Below are positions 1-9,657 of a DNA stretch of 64,000 bases, piece by piece. Below the pieces are notes generated by a model, which did no database searches, was not told the DNA's origin, and saw only the letters and a program-made list of their open reading frames with translations. The position numbers and the translations under genes are program-made. Position 1 is the stretch's first letter, and each line of letters begins with the position of its first letter. Source of the stretch: Actinobacteria bacterium 69-20 (GTDB taxonomy: Bacteria; Actinomycetota; Actinomycetes; Mycobacteriales; Nakamurellaceae); the NCBI GenBank assembly GCA_001897425.1, contig MKSW01000040.1, positions 74,051 to 138,050 of the forward strand, read 5' to 3'.

Positions 1-1101
1 GCGCTCGCGACGGCACTGAGGCCGAAAATCGTCAAGCCGCGCGAGCCGCGGAAGCCGCTCTACAGCTCGGAGATCATTGCGGCACTGCGGTTCTGCTGGG
101 CCGTGCTCGGGGCGGCGTCGGGCAAGCGGCTGGGTCCGACGCTGTCGGAACTGGTGCCCGTGCTGCGACACTTCAATGAGCTGGACATTACCGACGGGCA
201 GGCCGCGATGCTGATCCGCATCTCGCCGGCCACGATCGATCGGCGGCTGGCCGCGGACCGGGCCAAGATGGCGCTGAGGGGCCGTTCGCATACCAAGCCG
301 GGGTCGCTGCTCAAATCGCAGATCCCGATCCGCACCTGGGCCGACTGGGACGACGCGAGGCCCGGGTTCGTGGAGATCGACCTGGTCGGCCACGAGGGCG
401 GCAACGCCACCGGCGAGCACGCCTACACGCTCACCGTCACCGACATCGCCACCGGCTGGACCGAGAACCGCTCGGTCCGCAACAAGGCCCGCAAATGGGT
501 CGTGGCCGCGATGGACGACATCGCCCGCATCATGCCGTTCCCGATCATCGGGGTCGACTCGGACAACGGGAGCGAGTTCATCAACCATCACCTTTTGGCC
601 TGGTGCGAGGCACGGGAGATCACCTTCACCCGGGGCCGGCCGAACGTGTCCAACGACGGCGCGCACGTGGAACAGAAGAACTGGGCAGTGGTGCGCACCA
701 TCGTCGGCTACCACCGCTACGACACGCCGGCAGAACTGTTGCTACTCAACGAGATCTGGGCCTTGCAGTCGCTGCTGACGAACTACTTCTACCCGCAGCA
801 GAAGCTGATCTTAAAAGTCCGCGACGGCGCCAAGGTCACCAAAAAGTACGACACCGCCACCACGCCCTACGCCCGCACGAAAACCGACGACACGGTCGGC
901 GCCGAGGACAAGGCGATCCTCGACGACACCTACCCGACGATCAACCCCGCCGCCGTGCAACGACAGATCCAGGCCCTCACCGACAAGCTCCTGAAGATCA
1001 CCACCAGCAAACGCGCCGCCCCGCCGAAACCCCCGGCCGAGCCGAGAACTACGCGCGCATCCCGCAATGAGTCAACGAATCAGATCACGCGCGCATCTTG
1101 A
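1..1101 (+). CDS. DDE (DD35E) transposase, 5' end outside window
   Basis: The reading frame is open from base 1, so the start lies upstream and 366 residues are visible. An integrase-core (DDE, RNase H-like) domain is clear. Numbered from the Met at base 103, the acidic triad is D93 (in VEIDLVGHEGG), D154 (in VDSDNGSEF) and E190 (in HVEQKNW), with 35 residues between the second D and the E. A helix-turn-helix-like stretch with RISPATIDRRL lies before it. The element should cut and rejoin DNA at its own ends. The last codons run into a pair of 11-bp direct repeats that may be the right end of the insertion sequence. The family could be IS481-, IS1202/ISNCY- or Tn552-like; I cannot choose. It sits beside three toxin-antitoxin-like pairs. 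Confidence 0.85.
   Translation, partial: ALATALRPKIVKPREPRKPLYSSEIIAALRFCWAVLGAASGKRLGPTLSELVPVLRHFNELDITDGQAAMLIRISPATIDRRLAADRAKMALRGRSHTKPGSLLKSQIPIRTWADWDDARPGFVEIDLVGHEGGNATGEHAYTLTVTDIATGWTENRSVRNKARKWVVAAMDDIARIMPFPIIGVDSDNGSEFINHHLLAWCEAREITFTRGRPNVSNDGAHVEQKNWAVVRTIVGYHRYDTPAELLLLNEIWALQSLLTNYFYPQQKLILKVRDGAKVTKKYDTATTPYARTKTDDTVGAEDKAILDDTYPTINPAAVQRQIQALTDKLLKITTSKRAAPPKPPAEPRTTRASRNESTNQITRAS
1051..1097 (+). repeat. Direct repeats at the likely right end of the insertion sequence
   Basis: ACGCGCGCATC occurs at 1051-1061 and again at 1087-1097, 36 bp apart, across the last codons of the transposase gene. Repeated short words at an element end are typical transposase binding sites. 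The exact outer boundary and any target duplication cannot be set, because the left end is outside the window. Confidence 0.5.
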
Positions 1102-1163
1102 CACGAGGCAATACGCTCGCGGGTCACAGGTCGGCGGCATGCTGGATCACCGCGCGGGCCGCG

Positions 1164-1484
1164 TTAGGCGACGATTTCGCGGAGCCGTTCGACGTCGGCA
1201 GCGAGGCGCTCTACGGCGTCGTGGACGGTCTGTGTGCTGCTCGCGCCGAGTGCGGCGAGAATCCACCCACGGATGAGTGCCGAGACCGGGACGCCCAGGC
1301 GTGCGGCCAACTGCTCGATCTCGGCTGCGTGCGCCGGGGACAGGCGAGTGGCTATGGTGACGGTCTTGCCGGGTCGTGTCCAGTGGGTGTCGGCGGGCAT
1401 GGGCTCGTCGGCGGTGCGGTCGGCCTCGGATGCGACGGTTTGGACGAGCGTGCGAGCGTCGTCGTGTGAGAGATGGCTAGTCAT
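1164..1484 (-). CDS. Ribbon-helix-helix-type antitoxin (module 1)
   Basis: This 106-aa protein has a predicted ribbon-helix-helix core at residues 40-80: a beta stretch KTVTIATRLS followed by two helices (HAAEIEQLAARLG and SALIRGWILAALG). That is the layout of CopG/MetJ-like antitoxins, which bind their own promoter and neutralise the partner toxin. The chosen ATG at 1484 overlaps the end of the upstream toxin gene by 8 bases, so the two are translationally coupled; a longer frame to 1550 would run deep into the toxin gene. The C-terminal helix (residues 86-106) would be the toxin-binding tail by analogy. The family is inferred from fold pattern and context, not from a diagnostic motif. Confidence 0.65.
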   Translation of the reverse strand: MTSHLSHDDARTLVQTVASEADRTADEPMPADTHWTRPGKTVTIATRLSPAHAAEIEQLAARLGVPVSALIRGWILAALGASSTQTVHDAVERLAADVERLREIVA

Positions 1485-1788
1485 TGCTGGTTCCTTCGTC
1501 CTGGTGTTCGGCGTAAGTGCGGGTGTCGGTGGGATTCGCACGCCAGCCATTGGCGCCCCACCAAGCGCTGGGGCGGTCAGTGCGGTGGACCAGGATCACC
1601 ACCAGGACTGCCCCGGCAGCGGGTGAGTATCCGAGGACTCTGGCACTGACGCCGGATGTGCTCTTGGGATCGGGGTCGGCTATCACGAGGCCGTCGTCGG
1701 CCAACGCCTCGTTCGCCTGTTGGACGGTGGCGCGATGCTTCGCCCACATGTGCCTGGCGCCGTGCCGCCAATCGACATCGAAGTTCAC
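1477..1788 (-). CDS. Putative BrnT-like toxin (module 1)
   Basis: This is a 103-aa protein with a GTG start, first gene of a two-gene unit. It has the pattern W..GA.HMWAKH near residues 7-18, an ADPDPKS segment near 37-43, a hydrophobic strand VLVVILVH, and a terminal NGWRAN..DTRTYAE. This resembles the short BrnT/RelE-like ribonuclease fold by strand order and length, and similar proteins are often found before RHH genes. No catalytic residue can be assigned with certainty. The toxin-first order, overlap with the antitoxin, and the palindrome 8 bp upstream of the start support an autoregulated toxin-antitoxin operon. Confidence 0.6.
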   Translation of the reverse strand: MNFDVDWRHGARHMWAKHRATVQQANEALADDGLVIADPDPKSTSGVSARVLGYSPAAGAVLVVILVHRTDRPSAWWGANGWRANPTDTRTYAEHQDEGTSND

Positions 1789-1795
1789 GGCATCA

Positions 1796-1811
1796 GTTTA
1801 CATCGGTAAAC
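1796..1811. promoter_or_regulatory. Palindromic operator candidate of toxin-antitoxin module 1
   Basis: GTTTAC-ATCG-GTAAAC is a perfect 6-bp dyad that ends 8 bp before the toxin GTG at 1788. It lies where a type II antitoxin normally represses its own operon. It is AT-richer than its surroundings. Confidence 0.55.
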
Positions 1812-1915
1812 GGCGTGCATGCGCTGTTGCGGTCGGGCGGGCGCGGTCTTCCTGGGTGGGCCGGGCACGGGAATAGCGTCATCCCCGGATGTCCGCGCTG
1901 CGGTGCGCACCGTCG

Positions 1916-2242
1916 TCAGGATGCCCGCCGGTGGCGCTCGATGTATTCGTCGAAGGCTTCCCGCCCGATTTCGGCCAGTGGTCGTCCGTCGCGGCTTGCG
2001 ATCTCTTGAAGCGCCTGCCGAGTGCTGGGCGGGACGCGGACGGTCAGGTTTGGGGTGCTACGCCTTTCTCCAGAGAGCGACGGCCGACCCGATCGTGATT
2101 CGTGTATCCGTAGCATGGCGTGCTCCGCGAGTGCCGCGGCACGTGCCTCGGTCAGGCGGCTGCCGTCATCCAGGAAGACTTCTTCGACGTCCAGGTCGAT
2201 GTCGGGGCCGATCTGCTTCTTGGTAAACGTGGGGCGAGCCAT
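1916..2242 (-). CDS. Ribbon-helix-helix-type antitoxin (module 2)
   Basis: This 108-aa protein has two parts. Residues 1-45 (ending AEHAMLRIHE) look like an N-terminal toxin- or dimer-binding segment. Residues 65-105 (NLTVRVPPSTRQALQEIASRDG then AEIGREAFDEYIERH) fit the strand-helix-helix pattern of RHH DNA-binding proteins. A strong ribosome binding site (AAGGAGG, complement of 2250-2256) lies inside the end of the upstream toxin gene, and the ATG at 2242 is one base past that gene's stop. It is expected to neutralise the product of 2244-2456 and repress the shared promoter. Confidence 0.65.
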   Translation of the reverse strand: MARPTFTKKQIGPDIDLDVEEVFLDDGSRLTEARAAALAEHAMLRIHESRSGRPSLSGERRSTPNLTVRVPPSTRQALQEIASRDGRPLAEIGREAFDEYIERHRRAS

Positions 2243-2243
2243 T

Positions 2244-2456
2244 TCATTTCCTCCTTCGGAGCTCGGTGGGCATCACGTGAATCACAAGGAACAGGTCGGG
2301 GCGTTCCACGAGGTAGACCTCCAGTTCGATGCCTCTGTCGTCGGGGCCGATCCATCCGATGCCGTCGTCGTCCACTACCGGGTCCGCCGTGTTCGTGACG
2401 TGCAAGGCATGGGCTTTGCCGACGCGGTGCCGGCGGGCGGAGCGCGTGAACCACAC
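2244..2456 (-). CDS. Putative small toxin (module 2)
   Basis: This is a 70-aa GTG-start protein with the pattern VGKAHALHV, a glycine-poor acidic turn GWIGPDDRGIELEV, and a terminal LFLVIHVMPTELR. Similar very short proteins pair with antitoxins of the neighbour's type and are presumed to be compact BrnT-like ribonuclease toxins. Family membership is from pattern memory only. A perfect palindrome begins 5 bp upstream of the start. Confidence 0.55.
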   Translation of the reverse strand: MWFTRSARRHRVGKAHALHVTNTADPVVDDDGIGWIGPDDRGIELEVYLVERPDLFLVIHVMPTELRRRK

Positions 2457-2461
2457 GGTCT

Positions 2462-2478
2462 ATTTTGCCATGCAAAAT
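2462..2478. promoter_or_regulatory. Palindromic operator candidate of toxin-antitoxin module 2
   Basis: ATTTTGC-CAT-GCAAAAT is a perfect 7-bp dyad in the 108-bp divergent gap between the toxin start (2456, minus) and the membrane-protein start (2565, plus). The placement matches that of the module 1 operator. Confidence 0.55.
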
Positions 2479-2564
2479 GCGGCCACAGGCGTGGTTTTCC
2501 TGGGCGTGGGCGGCGTCCCGCGGCTGGGCGCGTTCGGGCGCCGCCGATCCCGTAGCGTCGACGT

Positions 2565-3419
2565 GTGCAGCCAGACCAGACGTCGACCGTCGGCCCGCTC
2601 GATGCGGCGACCATTCGGCCGGCGCGAACGCTGGTCGGGGCGAAGATGGCGTCCGCGGCCCTGGTCGCGGTTCTCGCGCTGGCGCTCGGCCTGCTGCTCG
2701 CTCCCCGCGTGTTGGCGGGAGTTGGGTTGGTGCAACCGGTTTCGGCGCGTATGACGCTGATCTCGCCACTGCCCGATCGTGGCGCCACGGCCGCGACAGG
2801 AACCGGGTTGGCGGACAGCTGCGTCGCGGCCAGTGTGACGCTCGAGTGGGGGAGCGGGCAGCGTAGAACCGCGCGATGGTGCGTCCCGGCATCCGCACCG
2901 CAGCCGAAAGCCGGTGACACGGTGCGGATCTGGGTGCTGAGCCCGTGGAGCCCGGTCCCGGCGAGCCCGACCGCGCCGTGGTTGGTCTTCGACGTGATTC
3001 TGCTGTTGCTGTTCGGCGTTGGTTCGGCCGGAACCGCTTACTACGGACGGGAACTCGCCGTGCTCGCGGCGCTCGGCAGGCAGGCGATGGCTGCCGCCTC
3101 GGTACACGGGCAGATCGACCGCATCGCCATCAGCCGCGCAGTCTTCGGTAAGGAGGGCCGGGCCACGATCGACGTCGCGCCCGAGGACCGCACGATCCGG
3201 CCGCTCCGCCTCACCCTGCCGGGGCCGGCCGACCGCTCACTCCTCGGCGCGCGGATCACCCTGCGTGCCCCGCGTCGCACGCGCAGCGGAAAGCCCATGG
3301 GCCCATACGTTCTCGTGCGCTCCGCGAACCCGGACGGCGGCGTAACCAAAGGCACCGCGATCGCCGGCCGCCGCATCGCCCTCGGCCGCGCCATGCGGAA
3401 GAACGCGTCACGTCCGTGA
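2565..3419 (+). CDS. Two-TM membrane protein of unknown function
   Basis: I do not recognise this 284-aa protein. A hydrophobic helix at about residues 29-52 (AALVAVLALALGLLLAP) could be a signal anchor. A probably extracytoplasmic segment of about 85 residues with two cysteines (DSCVAAS and ARWCVPAS, perhaps a disulphide) follows, then a second helix at about 142-160 (WLVFDVILLLLFGVGSAG), then a basic cytoplasmic C-terminal half. It starts at a GTG divergent from toxin-antitoxin module 2. The ending (RAMRKNASRP) is strongly basic. Confidence 0.6.
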   Translation: MQPDQTSTVGPLDAATIRPARTLVGAKMASAALVAVLALALGLLLAPRVLAGVGLVQPVSARMTLISPLPDRGATAATGTGLADSCVAASVTLEWGSGQRRTARWCVPASAPQPKAGDTVRIWVLSPWSPVPASPTAPWLVFDVILLLLFGVGSAGTAYYGRELAVLAALGRQAMAAASVHGQIDRIAISRAVFGKEGRATIDVAPEDRTIRPLRLTLPGPADRSLLGARITLRAPRRTRSGKPMGPYVLVRSANPDGGVTKGTAIAGRRIALGRAMRKNASRP

Positions 3420-3504
3420 CGCCCGCTGCTATCCACCACGTGACCGTCGCTGTGTGCACAGCACACGATCACGCGCCTATCGACCTATCGAGCGGGGTGT
3501 TCCA

Positions 3505-3858
3505 TCATTCGGTGGGCGCGCCCTCGTCGAGAAGGGCTGATATTGCGCTGATCAGCCGCGACGAGTCCCGTGATGCAGCCGTCCACACGAGTTCCTGGTC
3601 GATTTCGCCATAACCGTGCACCAAAACATTCCTGAAACCGACGATCTTCGAAACGTCCGGTACGAGCGCGGCAGTTTCGGGATCGATGGTCCGCAGCTGT
3701 GCCAACGCTTCGCCGACGATCGTGAGCTGCCGCTCCACGGCTGATCGGAGCAGGTTGTTCGCCTGGTATGAGGAAAACTCGTCTTGGCCAATGAATGATT
3801 GGGCGGCCCGGGCGGCTTCGCGCGCGTCCCAGAGCAATGCCTTCGACCTAGGCTGCAT
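3505..3858 (-). CDS. hepT: HepT-type ribonuclease/AMPylation-target toxin
   Basis: This 117-aa all-helical protein carries the HEPN active-site motif R-x4-H-x-Y as RNVLVHGY (R76, H81, Y83). HepT toxins are metal-independent RNases and are held inactive by the MntA nucleotidyltransferase, which adds AMP to the motif tyrosine (established for the HepT/MntA family, type VII). The gene overlaps the 3' end of mntA by 11 bp, the usual arrangement of antitoxin upstream and toxin downstream. Length and motif are complete, so the module looks functional. Confidence 0.85.
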   Translation of the reverse strand: MQPRSKALLWDAREAARAAQSFIGQDEFSSYQANNLLRSAVERQLTIVGEALAQLRTIDPETAALVPDVSKIVGFRNVLVHGYGEIDQELVWTAASRDSSRLISAISALLDEGAPTE

Positions 3859-4150
3859 ACAACTCCTCGCGGGTTTCTTCGACGGTGGCGGCGAAGTACG
3901 GATTACGCAGCGCCTCAGGCGATACGAGGTCGACTGAACGACCGAAAAAGTCTTCCAGCGCGTCTTTCAATCCGAAGTATGTCGACAAAGAAGCCATCCC
4001 AGGACGGAATTCTACGAGGAAGTCCACATCCGACCGCTCGGGATCGAATCGGTCCGTGGTTGCCGAGCCGAACACGGCCAGCCGCGCGACGCCGAATTTC
4101 CGGCACAGCGCGGCGATTGCCTCGCGGTCGAGCTCCAATGGCTTGCCCAT
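3848..4150 (-). CDS. mntA: MntA-type minimal nucleotidyltransferase antitoxin
   Basis: This 100-aa protein has the minimal nucleotidyltransferase signature: GS at residues 28-29 in VFGSATTD and the metal-binding DVD at 41-43, followed by the strand FLVEF. It should transfer AMP to HepT and inactivate it. The ATG at 4150 is preceded by a purine-rich site (GGGAGGTGG on the minus strand). It is the first gene of the hepT pair and faces away from the NUDIX gene. Confidence 0.85.
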   Translation of the reverse strand: MGKPLELDREAIAALCRKFGVARLAVFGSATTDRFDPERSDVDFLVEFRPGMASLSTYFGLKDALEDFFGRSVDLVSPEALRNPYFAATVEETREELYAA

Positions 4151-4252
4151 CGGCCGTCCACCTCCCTACACCCGGCCATTATCGCAGGTCGGGTGCTGCG
4201 AGCGGTAGGTTCGGCGAGACAGCCACGGCGATCGCGCTGCTACCGTCGGGGC

Positions 4253-4774
4253 GTGGGTAATGATGCCGTGCATGCGTCCGGAATCGAATCGGCTGAGTCT
4301 GCTAAGGATGGCGCAACTCTCGGGCCGCGCCGCGTCCGCGCGGTGGGGGCGATCGTGTTCGACACTTCCGGGCGGCTGCTCATGGTGCAGCGCGGCCACG
4401 AGCCGGCGAAGGGCCTGTGGGCGGTGCCCGGCGGCAAGGTCGAACCGGGAGAGACCGACGAGCAAGCCGTCGCGCGCGAAATCCTCGAAGAGACCGGGCT
4501 CACGGTCCGGGTCGGCGCACTCGTGGGCTCCGTCGAGAGGCCGGGTGCACCCGGCACCGTCTACGGGATCTTCGACTATGACGCAGTTCTCGTGGCCGAG
4601 CCCGCCCCGTGCAACCCCGCCCCGGGCGACCCTGCCGCGGAGGCGAGTGCGGAGCCCGGCCGCGCCGCCTCGGATGCGGCCGACCTGCGCTGGGTGACCC
4701 GCGCCGAGCTCGAAGCCCTTCCGCTCACGGACGGGCTCCTCGAAGCGCTCCGCAGCTGGGGTCGTCTGCCCTGA
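4253..4774 (+). CDS. NUDIX hydrolase
   Basis: The Nudix box G-x5-E-x7-REILEETGL is complete (GGKVEPGET...REILEETGL), preceded by the strand VRAVGAIVFDTSGRLLMVQRG and the WAVPGG turn. Such enzymes cleave nucleoside diphosphates linked to another moiety, and the substrate cannot be read from sequence. A low-complexity Ala/Pro insert (EPAPCNPAPGDPAAEASAEP) lies before the last helix. The start is uncertain: GTG at 4253 follows TCGGGGC; an upstream GTG at 4193 would add 20 residues with no family resemblance. It is convergent with the chemotaxis receptor. Confidence 0.8.
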   Translation: MGNDAVHASGIESAESAKDGATLGPRRVRAVGAIVFDTSGRLLMVQRGHEPAKGLWAVPGGKVEPGETDEQAVAREILEETGLTVRVGALVGSVERPGAPGTVYGIFDYDAVLVAEPAPCNPAPGDPAAEASAEPGRAASDAADLRWVTRAELEALPLTDGLLEALRSWGRLP

Positions 4775-4789
4775 CGTCGCCCAGCCGCG

Positions 4790-4806
4790 GAACATCGTCA
4801 TATCCG
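4790..4806 (+). repeat. Dispersed 17-bp word, exact copy
   Basis: GAACATCGTCATATCCG lies between the convergent NUDIX and chemotaxis genes. The TATCCGT part recurs at 4829-4835 with similar flanks. Confidence 0.8.
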
Positions 4807-4876
4807 TGGCGCAATTCGCGGTATCCGTAACGCGCCTCAACGCTGTGCTCAGAACGTGACGTTCGGCGGGCGGCGT

Positions 4877-6544
4877 TCAGTACGTGAAAGCGCCGACCTG
4901 GGAACGCAACTCCGCCGACATGCGCGCGAGTTCGTCGACGGCGAACCGGGTTTGCGTCACCGCCTCCATCGTCGACGACGTGGCGACCGCGACACCGCTG
5001 ATGTTCGAGGAGATCTCGCTCGTGCCGGCCGCCGCCTCGGCGACGCTCCGGCTCATCTGCTGCGTGGTGGCGGTCTGTTCCTCTACCGCGGAGGCGATCG
5101 TGAGCGAGAAGTCGTTGATCGAGGAGATTACCGATGCGATCTCGCCGATGGCGTGGACCGCGCTGGAGGTGTCTGCCTGGATCGCCTCCACCCGGGACAC
5201 GATGCCTTCGGTCGCCCGCGCCGTCTCCTGCGCGAGCTCCTTGACCTCGTTCGCCACGACGGCGAACCCGCGTCCCGCCTCGCCGGCTCGCGCTGCCTCG
5301 ATCGTGGCGTTCAGGGCAAGCAGGTTCGTCTGCTGCGCGATCGAGGTGATCACCTTGACCACCGTCCCGATCTCCTGGGACGAGGCTCCGAGCCTCGCCA
5401 CGGTCTCGTTGGTCTGCTCGGCCGCCGACATGGCAGAGGAGGCAACCTTTGCCGCCTCGTTCGCGTTCTCGGCGATCTCGCGGATCGACGAGTCCATTTG
5501 TTCTGCGCCGGCCGCCACCGTATGCACGTTCAGCGACACACCATCGGAGGCCGACGACACGGCGCCGGCCTGCGCGAACGTCTCCTCGGCCGCCGCCGAA
5601 ATCTGCACCGTCGACGCCGAGAGTTCTTCCGCTGAGGCGGCAACCGCTTGCGCGGACGAGGCCACCGCGGCGATCACCTCGCGCACGTTCTGCTGCGCGG
5701 ACGTCAATGCGCTCGCCATCCGGCCGACCTCGTCGGTCGATGTGACGCCGGCCGGAACGGTCAGATCGCGCCGCGCCATGGCCTCCAGCGATTGCTGCAC
5801 CCTCGCGAGCGGACGCCGGATCGCCTGCGCGATCAACAGAGTCAGTATGACGGCGATCGCGCCGCCGATGAGGAACGTGAGGAGCACGGTGACCGTGGCC
5901 CGGGTCGCGCGATCGACGGCGGCGTGGGCCGTCGCGTCGAAGCGCGTGGCGATATCGGACACGGCTCGGTCCAGGCCGGCGCTCGCCCGGTCGCTGAGCG
6001 GCTTGACGGTCGCGCCATCGACCTTTTCGAAGCCGGCCCTGTCGCCGGCCATGACGATGGGCATGAGCACCGTGTCGCGGGCGCGCGTGTACTCCTGCCA
6101 CGCCGTCGTGAACTCGGCCCACCCCGCGTCGCCCTGCAGGCTCGCGCCGAGCGAGTCGATCAGGCGCACGATCTCCACATCGGTGGACGAAATCGCTGAG
6201 AGCCACTGCTGTTTCGCGGCCGGCGCGGTGGTCATCGCGGCGCGTGCGACGGCCTCGCGGTCCTGGGCGACGAGCGTGTCGATCCGGTGCACCGGCTCCA
6301 ACGTGTCCTGCTGCGACTGCGCGATCGCACCCAGGTCGGCGGCGGTGCCGCGAAGGGTGGCCAGCGCCACTCCCGCGCCGGCCACACACACGCAACCGAA
6401 CACGACGAGTACGCCGAGGATCTTGGTCCGGATGCCGCGATTCGCGAGCCACGCACCGATTCGGCTCGTGCGGGGCGTCGGGTGCGCGGTCTCCGCCGGT
6501 GCCCACCGTACGCCGGCTGGGCTGGTTGACGCCGTGTCGCTCAT
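4877..6544 (-). CDS. Methyl-accepting chemotaxis protein
   Basis: This is a 555-aa transmembrane receptor. TM1 spans about residues 42-63 and TM2 about 216-239, enclosing a periplasm-equivalent helical sensor domain of about 150 residues (four-helix-bundle type). A HAMP linker ([19 protein letters not shown]) and a long cytoplasmic coiled coil follow. The signalling hairpin is clear in segments such as [19 protein letters not shown] and [15 protein letters not shown], the CheA/CheW contact region of MCPs. No CheA, CheW, CheR or CheB gene lies nearby, so this is an orphan receptor feeding a distant chemotaxis core. The Ser/Thr/Ala-rich coil has several Glu/Gln pairs that could be methylation sites. 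The gene is divergent from groEL. Confidence 0.92.
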   Translation of the reverse strand: MSDTASTSPAGVRWAPAETAHPTPRTSRIGAWLANRGIRTKILGVLVVFGCVCVAGAGVALATLRGTAADLGAIAQSQQDTLEPVHRIDTLVAQDREAVARAAMTTAPAAKQQWLSAISSTDVEIVRLIDSLGASLQGDAGWAEFTTAWQEYTRARDTVLMPIVMAGDRAGFEKVDGATVKPLSDRASAGLDRAVSDIATRFDATAHAAVDRATRATVTVLLTFLIGGAIAVILTLLIAQAIRRPLARVQQSLEAMARRDLTVPAGVTSTDEVGRMASALTSAQQNVREVIAAVASSAQAVAASAEELSASTVQISAAAEETFAQAGAVSSASDGVSLNVHTVAAGAEQMDSSIREIAENANEAAKVASSAMSAAEQTNETVARLGASSQEIGTVVKVITSIAQQTNLLALNATIEAARAGEAGRGFAVVANEVKELAQETARATEGIVSRVEAIQADTSSAVHAIGEIASVISSINDFSLTIASAVEEQTATTQQMSRSVAEAAAGTSEISSNISGVAVATSSTMEAVTQTRFAVDELARMSAELRSQVGAFTY

Positions 6545-6687
6545 CGGCTGCCCGCCTCTTCCCTCGGTCCTTCATCCTGTTCGGCTTCACTCCGCGGAAC
6601 ATGAGCGGAACTTGAGCGGTCGGCGGCACCTGTCCCAGTGCGTGGCGGCTTCCGATGGCGGCCTCCCGGCGGCGGCCACGCCGCCGC

Positions 6688-6704
6688 GAACAGCGTCATA
6701 CTCG
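6688..6704 (+). repeat. Dispersed 17-bp word, exact copy
   Basis: GAACAGCGTCATACTCG lies in the divergent gap before groEL, 39 bp upstream of the first CIRCE arm. A weak facing partner (CGGATATGACGCCCTCC) is at 6721-6737. Confidence 0.85.
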
Positions 6705-6742
6705 GGAGAACCGTATGAAACGGATATGACGCCCTCCGATCG

Positions 6743-6769
6743 CTTGCACTCTCGGGGGGAGAGTGCCAA
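6743..6769. promoter_or_regulatory. CIRCE element 1 (HrcA operator)
   Basis: Arms CTTGCACTC (6743-6751) and GAGTGCCAA (6761-6769) are separated by exactly 9 bp. This matches the CIRCE layout TTAGCACTC-N9-GAGTGCTAA bound by the HrcA repressor. It lies about 200 bp upstream of groEL. Confidence 0.85.
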
Positions 6770-6777
6770 ACTGGTCT

Positions 6778-6804
6778 CTGGCACTCGAGTGCTTCGAGTG
6801 CTAG
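6778..6804. promoter_or_regulatory. CIRCE element 2 (HrcA operator)
   Basis: Arms CTGGCACTC (6778-6786) and GAGTGCTAG (6796-6804) are separated by 9 bp, again a CIRCE layout. The spacer itself begins with GAGTGC, giving a third half-site. Two CIRCE sites with 8 bp between them imply tight HrcA repression at normal temperature, released on heat stress. Confidence 0.9.
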
Positions 6805-6879
6805 GTCTCTTCGGTGAGGGTCGGTCGCGGCCGGGTCGTATGCCCGGTGCGTGCCCGATCCGTCCGTCGCGGGCGCTGA

Positions 6880-8595
<1,716 letters not shown>

Positions 8596-8633
8596 ATCTC
8601 TGTGCCCGTTCGTTTCACGCAGTTCGATCGCAG

Positions 8634-8670
8634 CGGCCCGATACCCCCTCGCGGGGTGTCGGGCCGTTGT
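8634..8670 (+). terminator. Intrinsic terminator of groEL
   Basis: CGGCCCGATACCCC pairs with GGGGTGTCGGGCCG (14 bp, one G-T wobble) around a 5-base loop, then TTGTGTT. It lies 38 bp past the groEL stop and also faces the end of the convergent downstream gene. Confidence 0.85.
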
Positions 8671-8685
8671 GTTGCTCGGCCGAGG

Positions 8686-9558
8686 CTAGCGCCGGCGCCA
8701 GGGGCTGAGTGGCGGCAGCGGCTCTCCGCCGTCGACGATGAGACCCTCGCCGGTGCCGCGCCCGACCAGCCACCACGCGAGGTCGGCCGCGCTGCCGCGG
8801 ACCACCGGCCCGCCACCGCCCACCGTCATGGTTCGACCGTCGGAAACGGACAGCGTCATACCCGTTTCCGGGTCCCGGTCGTATGCCGCCGTATCGAAGA
8901 GGTAGTCCGCGAACTCGCTCGGCCAATTCGCCGGCCGGTAACCGAGACCCAGGTCCGCATGGTGGATCTCGACCTCGCGCCAGCGCATGTACGGGATCTG
9001 CGCCGCATCCATCGCTGGTGCGCCGGGAATGCGCTGGAAGACTCCGTCGACGGACCAGTTCGCGATCGCGTTGCTCGCATCCGCCGCGGCCCGAGTGAAA
9101 ACGTCAATGACGAGGTCCGTGCCGCCCGTCTCTATGCCCCGTTCCGCACTGCCGAGCCCCGCATGGCCGACCGCGTCGAGGGCATCCTCGGGGGTAGGCC
9201 CGGCGCCGAGGTGCGCGGCCAGCATCGACGCGCCCACGGCGACACGGTCCGCGATGCGCGCCGGTGGTTGCGCGGCGAGGCGGTCGATGTCGCCATCGCG
9301 GCGTTCGTTCGACGCATACATGGGCAGCGGATCCGGCTGACCGATCGTGGTGAGCACCCCGGCCAGGCCCTTGGCGTTCAGCGCGAGGTGGGCGAGGACG
9401 TGCGCGCGGCTCCAGCCCGGAAGCACGGACGGCTCAGTGAAGGCGCCCGCCGGCATGGCGTCGATCGTGGCGAGCAGCCGGTCGGTGGCGGCGGCCAGCG
9501 CCGTGATCGCGGTGGCCGTCGGCGGAATCGGTGGCGAGAGAACGGTCATGGCCATCAT
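8686..9558 (-). CDS. Maleylpyruvate isomerase/DinB-like mycothiol-dependent-type enzyme
   Basis: The N-terminal half is a DinB-like four-helix bundle, with LPGWSRAHVLAHLALNAKGL near residues 45-65 and REVEIHHADLGLGY around 190-205. These are the usual metal-binding and substrate positions in the mycothiol-dependent maleylpyruvate isomerase family. A C-terminal SCP2-like segment ends PLPPLSPWRRR. In this family the substrate varies and is often unknown; a role in thiol-dependent isomerisation or detoxification is inference. Three Met codons (9558, 9555, 9549) are possible starts and none has a good ribosome binding site. A one-mismatch copy of the dispersed word encodes the ETGMTLSVSD segment. 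Confidence 0.75.
   Translation of the reverse strand: MMAMTVLSPPIPPTATAITALAAATDRLLATIDAMPAGAFTEPSVLPGWSRAHVLAHLALNAKGLAGVLTTIGQPDPLPMYASNERRDGDIDRLAAQPPARIADRVAVGASMLAAHLGAGPTPEDALDAVGHAGLGSAERGIETGGTDLVIDVFTRAAADASNAIANWSVDGVFQRIPGAPAMDAAQIPYMRWREVEIHHADLGLGYRPANWPSEFADYLFDTAAYDRDPETGMTLSVSDGRTMTVGGGGPVVRGSAADLAWWLVGRGTGEGLIVDGGEPLPPLSPWRRR
8848..8864 (+). repeat. Dispersed 17-bp word, one mismatch, inside a gene
   Basis: GGACAGCGTCATACCCG (A2 to G). Read on the gene's minus strand it encodes TGMTLS. Confidence 0.65.
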
Positions 9559-9657
9559 TCTGGCGCGTCGTCGTTGCACTGTCGCGCGCGCGTCGCTAGC
9601 CTCGTCGGTACACGGGAGAGGAGGTGGTCCGAAGTTGCATAGCTCTAGGACTCGTGA

